Notes under the pieces: generated by a model | Seen by the model: only the letters and a program-made list of their open reading frames with translations | Database searches by the model: none | Told to the model about the DNA's origin: nothing | Origin: Hyphomicrobiales bacterium | GTDB lineage: Bacteria; Pseudomonadota; Alphaproteobacteria; Rhizobiales; Rhizobiaceae | Assembly (NCBI GenBank): GCA_015654965.1 | Contig: JAATGD010000310.1 | Span: forward strand, 1-6,790 | Direction: 5' to 3' | Length of the DNA: 6,790 nucleotides | Program-made: the position numbers and the translations under genes | In this document: piece after piece, positions 1 to 5,980 of the stretch | Layout of the letters: each line of letters starts with the position of its first letter | How positions within the stretch are numbered: position 1 is the stretch's first letter

Positions 1-922
1 CCCAAAGCGATTTATCAAGCACCTGCGGCGCGTTGACTTCCTGATAGCCGTGGCTGTCGAGACGGCGGCGCATATAGCTTACCAGCGTCTGGAACATCTT
101 CCAGCCCTTGGCGTGCCAGAATACGACGCCCGGTCCCTCTTCCTGAAAATGGAACAGATCCATTTCGCGGCCCAGACGGCGATGATCGCGTTTTTCCGCC
201 TCTTCCAGCATATGCAGATAGGCCTGAAGATCGTTATCATTGGCAAAGGCGGTGCCATAGATGCGGGTCAGCATCGGATTGTTGGAATCGCCACGCCAGT
301 AAGCGCCCGCCACCTTCATCAGCTTGAAGGCATTGCCGATCTGTCCGGTCGAGGCCATATGCGGCCCACGGCAAAGATCGAACCAGTCGCCCTGATAATA
401 GATCTTGAGGTCCTGACCTTCGGGAATAGCGTCGATCAGTTCGACCTTGTAGCTCTCGCCCTTGTCGGCAAAGATCTGCTTGGCCTTTTCGCGTGTCCAG
501 ACTTGCTTGGCGAAAGACTTGTTGCGCGCGATGATCTCGCGCATCTTCTTTTCAATCACCGGCAGATCATCGGGCGTGAAAGGTTCATTACGGGCAAAAT
601 CGTAATAAAAACCGTTTTCTATCACCGGACCGATCGTGACCTGCGTGCCCGGAAACAATTCCTGCACCGCTTCGGCCAGAACATGGGCGCAGTCGTGGCG
701 GATGAGTTCCAGCGCACGGGGGTCTTCGCGGGTCAATATTTCTATCTTGCCGGAAGCGCCAAGCGGATCGGAAAGATCGCGCACGGTACCGTCAACGGCA
801 TAGGCAACCGCTTTCTTGGCCAGTGATTTGGAGATTGATTCGGCAAGTGTCGCGCCGGTCGTCGATGCATCATAATCCCGGACTGAACCATCGGGAAATT
901 GCATGGAAACGCTATTCGACAT
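1..922 (-). CDS. thrS: Threonyl-tRNA synthetase, N-terminal 307 codons (runs off left edge)
   Basis: Class II aminoacyl-tRNA synthetase that charges tRNA-Thr with threonine in the cytoplasm. Visible parts in order: an N-terminal TGS-type domain (about residues 1-62, starting MSNSVSMQFPDGS); the editing domain that hydrolyses mischarged Ser-tRNA-Thr, with HDCAH (H76, H80) and CRGPH (C184, H188) matching the conserved editing-site His/Cys set; then the start of the catalytic core, ending at DSHGYQEVNAPQVLDKSLW. The zinc-binding core and anticodon-binding domain lie outside the window; the family is about 640-660 residues long. The ATG at 922-920 is preceded by AAGGA at 935-931, spaced 8 nt. It lies 143 nt downstream of the carboxypeptidase gene on the same strand, so it may have its own promoter, though none is clear. 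The open frame on the opposite strand across this region is a shadow. Confidence 0.97.
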   Translation of the reverse strand, partial: MSNSVSMQFPDGSVRDYDASTTGATLAESISKSLAKKAVAYAVDGTVRDLSDPLGASGKIEILTREDPRALELIRHDCAHVLAEAVQELFPGTQVTIGPVIENGFYYDFARNEPFTPDDLPVIEKKMREIIARNKSFAKQVWTREKAKQIFADKGESYKVELIDAIPEGQDLKIYYQGDWFDLCRGPHMASTGQIGNAFKLMKVAGAYWRGDSNNPMLTRIYGTAFANDNDLQAYLHMLEEAEKRDHRRLGREMDLFHFQEEGPGVVFWHAKGWKMFQTLVSYMRRRLDSHGYQEVNAPQVLDKSLW

Positions 923-942
923 TTCGTTCGTCCTTATCCAGT

Positions 943-960
943 CCCGCCAACGATTGCGGG
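943..960 (-). promoter_or_regulatory. Small hairpin in the thrS leader, just upstream of the ribosome-binding site
   Basis: On the thrS mRNA strand a CCCGC/GCGGG stem of 5 bp closes an 8-nt loop, AAUCGUUG, ending 7 nt before the AAGGA ribosome-binding site. The loop contains CGU, a threonine anticodon. In E. coli, ThrRS represses its own mRNA through anticodon-like hairpins in front of thrS; a similar role here is only an inference from position and loop sequence. The stem is short and could be chance. Confidence 0.25.
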
Positions 961-1013
961 TGGTTTCATTCTGTGTTTCGGCAGATATTTATGAAAAGGG
1001 CTTCTAGTCTCTT

Positions 1014-1047
1014 TTGTCGGGTCCGTAAAGGATCGGCCATGCGACAA
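1014..1047 (-). other. Imperfect inverted repeat between the carboxypeptidase gene and thrS
   Basis: TTGTCG and CGACAA arms (6 bp, at 1014-1019 and 1042-1047) enclose a shorter inner stem, GGCCG against CGG-A-CC with one bulged A, around an 8-nt loop. It starts 19 nt after the carboxypeptidase stop codon. No T-run follows on the minus strand, so it is not a typical intrinsic terminator. It could be a 3' end stabiliser of the upstream transcript or part of a thrS leader. Confidence 0.3.
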
Positions 1048-1065
1048 GAAAACTACCTTGAAGCG

Positions 1066-2256
1066 TTAACCCTTGATCGCCAGACAGGCGATGTTCTGTC
1101 TTCTCAGTTTGTCGCAAGCTTTGCTGGCGGTTTCCTGATCCTTGAAACCGCCAAAGCGGATGCGATAGGTCGTGCGCCGGCTGCCATCGGGCGAAATTTC
1201 GCCTTGCAATCCATGCGCAACTTTTTCGACAGTCGGACGCAGCTTTTCCTGTAACTCACGCGCTCCGTTACGGCTGGGGGTCGCGGCAAGCTGGATTTTC
1301 CATGGCGAACCCGCCGATGCGATCAGGTCGCCGCCATCCCCCTGCTCGATATGTGAATCATCAATCAGTTGTGCGACATTATCCTGTTTCGGCTCTGCAA
1401 CAGGCGCGGGTTTTGCGCGGCGCTCCATCGCCACCAACATATCCTTGTCGGCCTTACCAAAACGCGTCAGCAATTTGGCCATTTGCGCGTCACGCTCGCC
1501 CGAAGACCCTGCTCCCAGCACGACGCCAACCAGATGCTTGCCGTCGATAATGGCGGAGGAAACGAGATTATAGCCGGATACGTTCGTATAGCCGGTCTTG
1601 ATGCCGTCAACGCCGTCATAGCGATACATGAGATTGTTATGACCGTTGCGCACCCTGTCATGATAAGTAAAGGAGCGTTGTGAGAACAGTGCATATTCCT
1701 GCGGGAAATCGCGGCGCAAAGCCATGCCGAGCACCGCCATGTCGCGTGCCGTGGTCAATTGCGTCATGTCGGCGGTCAAGCCAGACGGATTGGCGAAAAA
1801 TGTGCTTTTCATGCCGATCTGACGCGCACGCTGCGTCATCAGGCGACCAAAGCCCGCTTCCGAGCCGCCGAGATATTCACCCATGACAGTTGCCGCATCA
1901 TTGGCAGAGACAATAATCATGCCATTGACCGCATCGCGCACGGAAATCGTTTGCCCTTCCTTGAGCCACAGCTTCATGCGCACTTTTGCAGCCGCATTTT
2001 TTGAGATGGGCATTTGATCATCCCAGTGAATACGACTGGTCTTCAAAGCCTCAAAAGTCAGATAAAGCGTCATCATCTTGGCAAGGGATGCAGGCGCGCG
2101 CTGAACATGGGCTTCATCCTGCCCCAAAATCACGTTGCGGTCGGCATCAAAAACCACCCATGACGACTTTGCCGATGCAATGCCTGAATGAAGAGCCGTG
2201 GTTGCAAGTGCAGCAAGTGCAACAAAACGTGCAATACGGAATGGCGATTTCAGCAT
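1066..2256 (-). CDS. Secreted D-alanyl-D-alanine carboxypeptidase with C-terminal SPOR domain
   Basis: Serine penicillin-binding protein of the S11/PBP5 (DacA/DacF) family, which removes the terminal D-Ala from peptidoglycan stem peptides in the periplasm. The 396-residue product starts MLKSPFRIARFVALAALATT, a basic then hydrophobic signal peptide, with likely cleavage after ASA near residue 29. All three active-site motifs are present: SLAK (S57, K60), SAN (117-119) and KTG (220-222). A flexible Pro/Asp/Gly-rich linker (about 275-318) leads to a SPOR-like domain (about 319-394, WKIQLAATPS to the final CLAIKG), a fold that binds glycan strands stripped of stem peptides at division sites, so septal targeting is inferred. 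The usual PBP5 C-terminal beta domain and membrane-anchor helix are not seen. I chose the ATG at 2256 over an in-frame TTG at 2304, because the latter puts a polar His-rich stretch before the signal peptide. The ribosome-binding site is weak at either start. The exact Dac paralogue cannot be named from sequence alone. Confidence 0.93.
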   Translation of the reverse strand: MLKSPFRIARFVALAALATTALHSGIASAKSSWVVFDADRNVILGQDEAHVQRAPASLAKMMTLYLTFEALKTSRIHWDDQMPISKNAAAKVRMKLWLKEGQTISVRDAVNGMIIVSANDAATVMGEYLGGSEAGFGRLMTQRARQIGMKSTFFANPSGLTADMTQLTTARDMAVLGMALRRDFPQEYALFSQRSFTYHDRVRNGHNNLMYRYDGVDGIKTGYTNVSGYNLVSSAIIDGKHLVGVVLGAGSSGERDAQMAKLLTRFGKADKDMLVAMERRAKPAPVAEPKQDNVAQLIDDSHIEQGDGGDLIASAGSPWKIQLAATPSRNGARELQEKLRPTVEKVAHGLQGEISPDGSRRTTYRIRFGGFKDQETASKACDKLRRQNIACLAIKG

Positions 2257-2374
2257 GATGGCTCGCGGAAAAGAGGCTTCTGATTGGTGATGATGTGAAG
2301 GCAAATTGCGGCCTGAAAAAGACCATTGCTTTGCCTTGCTCTCTATTTCCCATCAAAGCGTGATATCGTTAATG

Positions 2375-2385
2375 AAGTCTGACTT
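2375..2385. repeat. Short perfect palindrome upstream of the carboxypeptidase gene
   Basis: AAGTCTGACTT is an 11-nt palindrome with a single central base. It lies 119 nt before the carboxypeptidase start, in the yidD–carboxypeptidase gap (2257-2401). It could be an operator half of a regulated promoter, but I see no convincing -35/-10 pair beside it and only one copy. Confidence 0.2.
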
Positions 2386-2390
2386 TTATG

Positions 2391-2409
2391 AAAAATACCC
2401 ATCATTTTT
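2391..2409 (-). terminator. Weak A/T-stem terminator candidate at the end of yidD
   Basis: On the minus strand AAAAAT (2409-2404) and ATTTTT (2396-2391) pair around a 7-nt loop, so the 3' arm is itself T-rich. An alternative ACCC/GGGT pairing overlaps it. The yidD stop codon is inside the structure. The stem is only A/T, so termination is uncertain and read-through into the carboxypeptidase gene is possible. Confidence 0.25.
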
Positions 2410-2773
2410 TGGGTGGTGATGCACGCCAATAACGCCACGGAAAATACCACTTCATGTGGCCATCCAGATTACGTGGGACCGGATCAAAGCCGTGGGTGCC
2501 GAACGGCCCACAACGCAAAACCCGAAAAAAGCCCATCCAGCCGCCACTCCACAAGCCATGGCGCGCAATGGCTTCATAGGCATATTCCGAACAGGTGGGC
2601 ATGTGACGACAGGAATTGCCGATCAATGACGACAAGGTCAGTTGGTACAAACGTACAAAACCCGTGCCGAACACCCGGCCCGGCGTCTTGCGCCATGGAT
2701 CGGTGAAATTGCGGCTGTAAGGTGGCTTTTTAGCTGTCACCTCCGCCGGATGATCTTTGCCGCAGGAACACAT
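2402..2773 (-). CDS. yidD: Membrane protein insertion efficiency factor (YidD family)
   Basis: Small basic protein that associates with the inner membrane and assists YidC-dependent insertion of membrane proteins. The 123-residue product carries the full family signature: a hydrophobic, amphipathic stretch RLYQLTLSSLIG (about 41-52), then CRHMPTCSEYAYEAI (C55, C61), RHG (71-73), RVLRCGPFGTHGFDPVP (84-100) and a basic aromatic tail ending at PPKK. It is longer than the 70-90 residues usual in other bacteria, through an N-terminal stretch with MCSCGKDH. I chose the ATG at 2773 because it starts 7 nt after the stop of the Fe-S scaffold gene and has a TGAGG ribosome-binding site overlapping that stop; an in-frame ATG at 2833 would overlap the upstream gene by 53 nt. 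The close spacing suggests one transcript and translational coupling. In many bacteria yidD sits beside rpmH, rnpA and yidC; here it does not. Confidence 0.95.
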   Translation of the reverse strand: MCSCGKDHPAEVTAKKPPYSRNFTDPWRKTPGRVFGTGFVRLYQLTLSSLIGNSCRHMPTCSEYAYEAIARHGLWSGGWMGFFRVLRCGPFGTHGFDPVPRNLDGHMKWYFPWRYWRASPPKK

Positions 2774-2780
2774 TTTTGCC

Positions 2781-3221
2781 TCAGGCGGCTTTGGCTTTTT
2801 CTTCGATCTGGCGGATGCAATCCGCCACCGCATCGAAGGTCAGAAGTGTCGACGCATGACGCGCCCTGTATTCACGCACCGGCTCGAAATATTTCAGATC
2901 CTCAAACCGTCCCTCTGGTGCAGGCCCTGCTTTCTTGAGCATGGCATACATGACCTCGCGCACGGATTTTAATTCATCCGCCGTAGCGCCCACAATATTG
3001 CGCGCCATGACAGAAGACGATGCCTGCCCCAAAGCACAGGCTTTGACCTCATGGGAAAAATCGCTGATCACGCCATCGGCCATTTTGAGATAAACCGTCA
3101 CCGTCGATCCGCACAGTTTGGAGTGGGCGGTGGACACAGCATCAGGCGCGTCCAGTTTGCCGAGACGCTCTATATTGCCGGCAAATTCCAGAATACGTTT
3201 GTTATAAATTTCATCGATCAT
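2781..3221 (-). CDS. IscU/SufU-family iron-sulfur cluster scaffold protein, divergent
   Basis: Belongs to the NifU N-terminal/IscU/SufU fold, on which Fe-S clusters are assembled from cysteine desulfurase sulfur. The 146-residue product opens MIDEIYNKRILEFAGN. It keeps two of the conserved cysteine positions: C37 in HSKLCGSTVTV, and C62 in HEVKACALGQASSSVMA. Two usual features are altered. The Asp after CG in SufU (CGD) is Ser39, and the third ligand position appears to be His122 (ARHASTLLTF, aligned by eye with the family's RVKCATLAW). A further Cys at 135 sits later. Clean ATG at 3221 with GGAAGG 9 nt upstream. It shares a transcript with yidD and is divergent from folE. Role as scaffold, carrier or zinc-dependent sulfur acceptor cannot be decided from sequence. 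I avoid a gene symbol because neither iscU nor sufU is clearly right. Confidence 0.88.
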   Translation of the reverse strand: MIDEIYNKRILEFAGNIERLGKLDAPDAVSTAHSKLCGSTVTVYLKMADGVISDFSHEVKACALGQASSSVMARNIVGATADELKSVREVMYAMLKKAGPAPEGRFEDLKYFEPVREYRARHASTLLTFDAVADCIRQIEEKAKAA

Positions 3222-3260
3222 CGAGTTAAGCCTTCCGCTAGGCTAGGAAAAAACAAAAAA

Positions 3261-3290
3261 TTGATACCCTGCTGCGGTTTGAAGTTGCAA
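3261..3290 (-). promoter_or_regulatory. Candidate promoter for the Fe-S scaffold–yidD transcript
   Basis: Minus-strand TTGCAA (-35, 3290-3285) and TATCAA (-10, 3266-3261) are 18 bp apart. The predicted start near 3254 gives a leader of about 33 nt before the ATG at 3221. The -35 TTGCAA is its own reverse complement and lies inside the spacer of the opposing folE promoter. The match is moderate. Confidence 0.4.
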
Positions 3291-3307
3291 TTTGCGCACT
3301 ATATAAT
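3279..3307 (+). promoter_or_regulatory. Strong sigma70-type promoter for folE–hisI
   Basis: TTGAAG (-35, 3279-3284), a 17-bp spacer and a perfect TATAAT (-10, 3302-3307). Transcription would start near 3314, giving a leader of about 160 nt before the folE ATG. This is the best promoter in the window. It overlaps the divergent candidate on the other strand. Confidence 0.7.
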
Positions 3308-3322
3308 AGGCAAGTGGTGCCT
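3308..3322 (+). promoter_or_regulatory. Inverted repeat at the predicted folE transcription start
   Basis: AGGCA and TGCCT, 5 bp arms with a 5-nt gap, start right after the -10 box and span the expected start site. This position suits a repressor operator, but the arms are short and no second copy is seen. Confidence 0.25.
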
Positions 3323-3372
3323 GCGCCAAGGGTAATGGATCACATTGCCGCGCTCGCCACCATCAAACCTGT

Positions 3373-3389
3373 CCGGCGACCATCGCCGG
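3373..3389 (+). other. Stable hairpin in the folE leader
   Basis: CCGGCGA and TCGCCGG form a perfect 7-bp stem around a 3-nt loop (CCA); one further T-A pair and a G-U pair extend it. It lies about 60 nt into the predicted leader. No T-run follows, so it is not an intrinsic terminator. Confidence 0.55.
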
Positions 3390-3441
3390 ATCAATACATC
3401 GCCCGCTCATACAGCGTATCGTTGTATTGTCCGTTTAACTC

Positions 3442-3470
3442 GTCTCCTCCCCGAAGGAGACTACTGGAGA
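3442..3470 (+). promoter_or_regulatory. Hairpin overlapping the folE ribosome-binding region, with a choice of pairing partners
   Basis: GTCTCCT (3442-3448) pairs with AGGAGAC (3455-3461) in a perfect 7-bp stem with a 6-nt loop. The stem buries one Shine-Dalgarno-like AAGGAGA, while the sequence that serves the folE start, GGAGA at 3466-3470, lies 4 nt further on and 6 nt from the ATG. The TCTCC core (3443-3447) is equally complementary to GGAGA at 3456-3460 and at 3466-3470. Two alternative folds, one open and one sequestered, are therefore possible. No known riboswitch class is recognised. Confidence 0.45.
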
Positions 3471-3476
3471 ATACCG

Positions 3477-4121
3477 ATGGACGCGTGCATCCTCGCAAAA
3501 GATGATGAATCCCCCCTGCCCTCCAGCCAGCAGGGCAAGGTAACGCCGTTGCACGGCAAACCCACGCAGGCAGATGTGGAAGCCGCAATTCGCACACTTC
3601 TGCTCTGGACAGGCGATAATCCTGAACGCGAAGGCCTGCTGGAAACGCCCAAGCGTGTTGCAAAATCCTACAAGGAACTGTTTGCCGGTTATAGCGAAAA
3701 CCCCGAAGACGTTCTTGGAACCGTGTTCGAGGAAGTCGCCGGTTATAACGACCTTGTCCTGATTAAGGATATTTCGTTTTTCTCGCATTGCGAACATCAT
3801 ATGGTGCCGATCATCGGCAAGGCGCATGTCGCCTATCTGCCCGACGGCAAGGTGGTCGGTCTTTCCAAGATCGCGCGGGTGGTCGATATTTTTGCCCGCC
3901 GTCTGCAGACACAGGAAAGCATGACGGCGCAGATCGCCGACAGCATCCAGCGCGTTCTCAAGCCGCGCGGCGTTGCCGTGATGATCGAGGCCGAACATAT
4001 GTGCATGGCCATGCGCGGCATCCGCAAGCAGGGAGCTACCACCATCACCACGACCTTCACGCAGGAGTTGAAGGAAAACGTGAATGAGCAGGTGCGCTTT
4101 ATGTCGCTGCTACGTCAGTAG
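3477..4121 (+). CDS. folE: GTP cyclohydrolase I
   Basis: Cytoplasmic zinc enzyme that converts GTP to 7,8-dihydroneopterin triphosphate, the entry step to folate and related pterins (and to queuosine precursors). The 214-residue product has a variable N-terminus (about 1-32) and then the conserved type I core: EGLLETPKRVAKSY (53-65), the zinc and active-site segment SHCEHHMVP (C105, H108), GLSKIARVVDIFARRLQTQE (128-147) and AEHMCMAMRG (C176, third zinc ligand), ending QVRFMSLLRQ. Length and motifs are normal. The ATG at 3477 is chosen for the GGAGA 6 nt upstream; an in-frame TTG at 3345 would add a non-conserved 44 residues and has no support. It is followed 8 nt after its stop by hisI, so both are probably expressed from the promoter at 3279-3307. 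Confidence 0.97.
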   Translation: MDACILAKDDESPLPSSQQGKVTPLHGKPTQADVEAAIRTLLLWTGDNPEREGLLETPKRVAKSYKELFAGYSENPEDVLGTVFEEVAGYNDLVLIKDISFFSHCEHHMVPIIGKAHVAYLPDGKVVGLSKIARVVDIFARRLQTQESMTAQIADSIQRVLKPRGVAVMIEAEHMCMAMRGIRKQGATTITTTFTQELKENVNEQVRFMSLLRQ

Positions 4122-4129
4122 GAATTATT

Positions 4130-4555
4130 ATGAGCATTTTCCCCGCACAACCTCTTGATAAAAAAGCGGTCGAAGAAGGCGCGGCATTCATGCCGCGCTT
4201 CGATGCTTCCGGACTGATCACCGCAATCGTGACCGATGCACGCGATGGCGAACTTCTGATGGTTGCGCATATGAATGAGGAGGCGCTGCGCCTGACGCTT
4301 GAGAGCGGCATTGCGCATTACTGGTCGCGCTCACGCAACACGCTTTGGAAAAAGGGCGAAACCTCTGGCAATCTGCAAAGCGTCGTCGAATTGCGCACCG
4401 ATTGCGATCAGGATGCCTTGTGGCTCAAGGTGCATGTCGCAGGCGATGGCCCGACCTGCCACACGGGACGGCGCTCCTGTTTTTATCGGCAGGTCATCGC
4501 TGAAAACGGAGCCGCATCGCTGAAAATGGAAGATCATTGCGATCACGAGCATTGA
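4130..4555 (+). CDS. hisI: Phosphoribosyl-AMP cyclohydrolase
   Basis: Third step of histidine synthesis: opens the adenine ring of 1-(5-phosphoribosyl)-AMP. The 141-residue monofunctional protein has no fused HisE domain. Conserved parts are LMVAHMNEEAL (43-53), HYWSRSRNTLWKKGETSGN (63-81), the magnesium-binding cluster DCDQD (D91, D93, D95) with C92, and the zinc-binding CHTGRRSCFY (C110, C117). The C-terminal tail after about 122 is variable and here ends EDHCDHEH, rich in possible metal ligands. ATG at 4130 with AGGAA overlapping the folE stop, which suggests translational coupling. It is separated from the rest of the his pathway, as far as this window shows. Confidence 0.97.
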   Translation: MSIFPAQPLDKKAVEEGAAFMPRFDASGLITAIVTDARDGELLMVAHMNEEALRLTLESGIAHYWSRSRNTLWKKGETSGNLQSVVELRTDCDQDALWLKVHVAGDGPTCHTGRRSCFYRQVIAENGAASLKMEDHCDHEH

Positions 4556-4664
4556 GCAGCTTCAAGACGTTGTGATGCTGCCTGCCATGAATTTGCGGCA
4601 TTTCTTCTTTGGATAGTTCTTCCCGGAGCAGCGTTTTCCGCCCAAACGAAAACATCTATGTATG

Positions 4665-4696
4665 TTTGCGCAAATGCGGCTGTGAAAACAGCTGCA
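4665..4696 (+). other. Palindrome followed by a strong GAAA-capped hairpin in the hisI–patatin gap
   Basis: TTTGCGCAAA (4665-4674) is a perfect 10-bp palindrome. Directly after it, TGCGGCTGT (4675-4683) and ACAGCTGCA (4688-4696) form a 9-bp stem with one G-U pair and a GAAA tetraloop. The stem is followed by AATAACGG, not a T-run, so it is not a classic terminator for hisI. A weaker GTTTTC/GAAAAC hairpin (6 bp, 9-nt loop) lies upstream at 4633-4653. The rest of the 192-nt gap (4556-4747) holds no gene I can support and no clear promoter. Confidence 0.5.
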
Positions 4697-4735
4697 AATA
4701 ACGGCTGAACATGGTTTAGTTTCTTATTCAATGAC

Positions 4736-4741
4736 GAGGTG
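4736..4741 (+). promoter_or_regulatory. Ribosome-binding site that decides the patatin gene start
   Basis: GAGGTG lies 6 nt before the GTG at 4748. The alternative GTG at 4739 overlaps this sequence and has no ribosome-binding site of its own, so 4748 is preferred. Confidence 0.55.
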
Positions 4742-4747
4742 TCCATC

Positions 4748-5695
4748 GTGGTACTAAACTGGGGGGCAAGGCGAAAGGCTGTCAATTCCGATGCCGAATT
4801 GCCTGCCCAGGACCTTATCGACAGACCTGAAATCAGGTGTGAGCCACACAAAATCGCGTTGGCGCTGGGTGGAGGTGCTGCGCGTGGCTGGGCGCATATC
4901 GGCGTCTTGCGTGCGCTTGACGAGGCCGGCATCGAAATCGACATGATCGCCGGCACCTCAATCGGGGCGCTTGTCGGCGGGTGCTATCTGGCGGGCAAAC
5001 TCGATGAGCTGGAAGATTTTGCGCGTAGCCTGACGCGACGGCGCATGTTCAATCTTCTCGACATCACCTTTCGCGGCAGCGGCCTTTTCGGCGGCATGAA
5101 ACTGGATGGACGCTTGCGTGAGCATCTCGACGGGCTGCATCTGGACGAGCTTTCACGCCCCTTTGTCGCTGTCTGCACGGAATTGCACACGGGTCACGAA
5201 ATATGGCTTTCAAACGGCCCGCTGGTCGATGCCATGCGCGCCTCCTATGCCCTGCCCGGCGTTTTTGAACCGGTACGCTGGGAGGGACGCGTGCTGGTGG
5301 ATGGAGCACTGGTCAATCCTGTCCCGGTTTCCGTATGCCGCGCTTACGAGCAACGCCTCGTTCTGGCAGTCAATCTGCATTATGACCAATATGGCCGCGC
5401 CGCTGTCATCAAGCATGCACAGGCACGTCAGGATGGCCTTCTGGAAGCTGTTCGCGGCGAAAAGGAAGCGCGTCTCGGAATTACCGGCGTGATGATGGAA
5501 GCCTTCAACATTATTCAGGATCGTATATCGCGGGCACGCATGGCGGGTGATCCGCCCGATCTGTCGCTGATGCCGGTTGTCGGTCAGGTTGGTCTTGCCG
5601 ATTTTCACCGCGCTTCCGAAGCCATCGATGCGGGCTATGCTGAAACCGTCAAGCGGCTCGAAGATATCAAGCGGCTTCAGGGTATAGCCGGCTGA
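4748..5695 (+). CDS. Patatin-like phospholipase family protein (RssA/NTE-type)
   Basis: Serine hydrolase of the bacterial patatin family; members act on lipid acyl esters with a Ser-Asp dyad, and the substrate here is unknown. In the 315-residue product the oxyanion loop is ALGGGAARGWAHIGVL (about 39-54), the nucleophile elbow is GTSIG (Ser71) and the catalytic Asp is in VDGALVNPVPV (Asp185, DGA form). The region after about 205 is a variable alpha-helical tail. No signal peptide or membrane segment is seen at the N-terminus, so a cytoplasmic or membrane-peripheral enzyme is likely. The start is GTG at 4748, based on GAGGTG 6 nt upstream; a GTG at 4739 would add three residues. It is 192 nt from hisI with hairpins between them, so probably a separate transcript. 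The short RssA-like architecture without cyclic-nucleotide domains argues against a full NTE. Confidence 0.92.
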   Translation: MVLNWGARRKAVNSDAELPAQDLIDRPEIRCEPHKIALALGGGAARGWAHIGVLRALDEAGIEIDMIAGTSIGALVGGCYLAGKLDELEDFARSLTRRRMFNLLDITFRGSGLFGGMKLDGRLREHLDGLHLDELSRPFVAVCTELHTGHEIWLSNGPLVDAMRASYALPGVFEPVRWEGRVLVDGALVNPVPVSVCRAYEQRLVLAVNLHYDQYGRAAVIKHAQARQDGLLEAVRGEKEARLGITGVMMEAFNIIQDRISRARMAGDPPDLSLMPVVGQVGLADFHRASEAIDAGYAETVKRLEDIKRLQGIAG

Positions 5696-5718
5696 TTTCC
5701 AATTTTCTGAAAGCAAGC

Positions 5719-5739
5719 AGAATCAAGATGTCTGATTCT
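5719..5739 (+). terminator. Hairpin after the patatin gene, possible weak terminator
   Basis: AGAATCA (5719-5725) and TGATTCT (5733-5739) form a perfect 7-bp stem with a 7-nt loop; a GC pair set at 5717-5718/5741-5742 can extend it across one bulged T. It begins 24 nt after the stop. No T-run follows, so it may only protect the mRNA end. The rest of the 285-nt gap (5696-5980) is A/T-richer and holds only the tRNA promoter. Confidence 0.3.
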
Positions 5740-5917
5740 TGCACATGCTTGAAATAACGCGACTTTCCGCAGTAGCGATTGAGCCACGGAAACTTTTTAT
5801 GTGCATTATTGCTGCCAAATTCCCGCCTGATCAGGGCTTTAATGACCGTTAAATGGCTGTCTGGAGAAGTTTTTGAGATTCTTTTAGAAAAAGATTGGCT
5901 GATTGCGATGATGGGGC

Positions 5918-5946
5918 TTGTGCACCCCCAATCGATTTGCTAAATG
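5918..5946 (+). promoter_or_regulatory. Candidate promoter for tRNA-Leu
   Basis: TTGTGC (-35, 5918-5923), a 17-bp spacer and TAAATG (-10, 5941-5946) preceded by TG one base earlier, an extended -10. The predicted start is about 28 nt before the mature tRNA. Confidence 0.5.
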
Positions 5947-5980
5947 CCCCCTCGCCGACGGTGTTCGGCTCCTACCACGG

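Noticed and set aside
50..826. A long plus-strand open frame of 258 codons
   Set aside because: It is the antisense of thrS; the minus-strand translation has the TGS and editing motifs of threonyl-tRNA synthetase, while this frame has no recognisable motif.
2257..2304. A longer carboxypeptidase starting at TTG 2304
   Set aside because: It would put MPSHHHQSEASFPRAI in front of a well-formed signal peptide.
2774..2833. A longer YidD starting at the ATG at 2833
   Set aside because: It would overlap the Fe-S scaffold gene by 53 nt and has a lysine-rich non-conserved leader; the ATG at 2773 has a ribosome-binding site at the scaffold stop.
3345..3476. A longer FolE starting at TTG 3345
   Set aside because: The added 44 residues are not FolE-like, lie in the leader hairpins, and lack a ribosome-binding site; ATG 3477 has one.
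3435..3998. A 187-codon minus-strand open frame across folE
   Set aside because: Antisense shadow of folE, whose zinc and active-site motifs on the plus strand are unmistakable.
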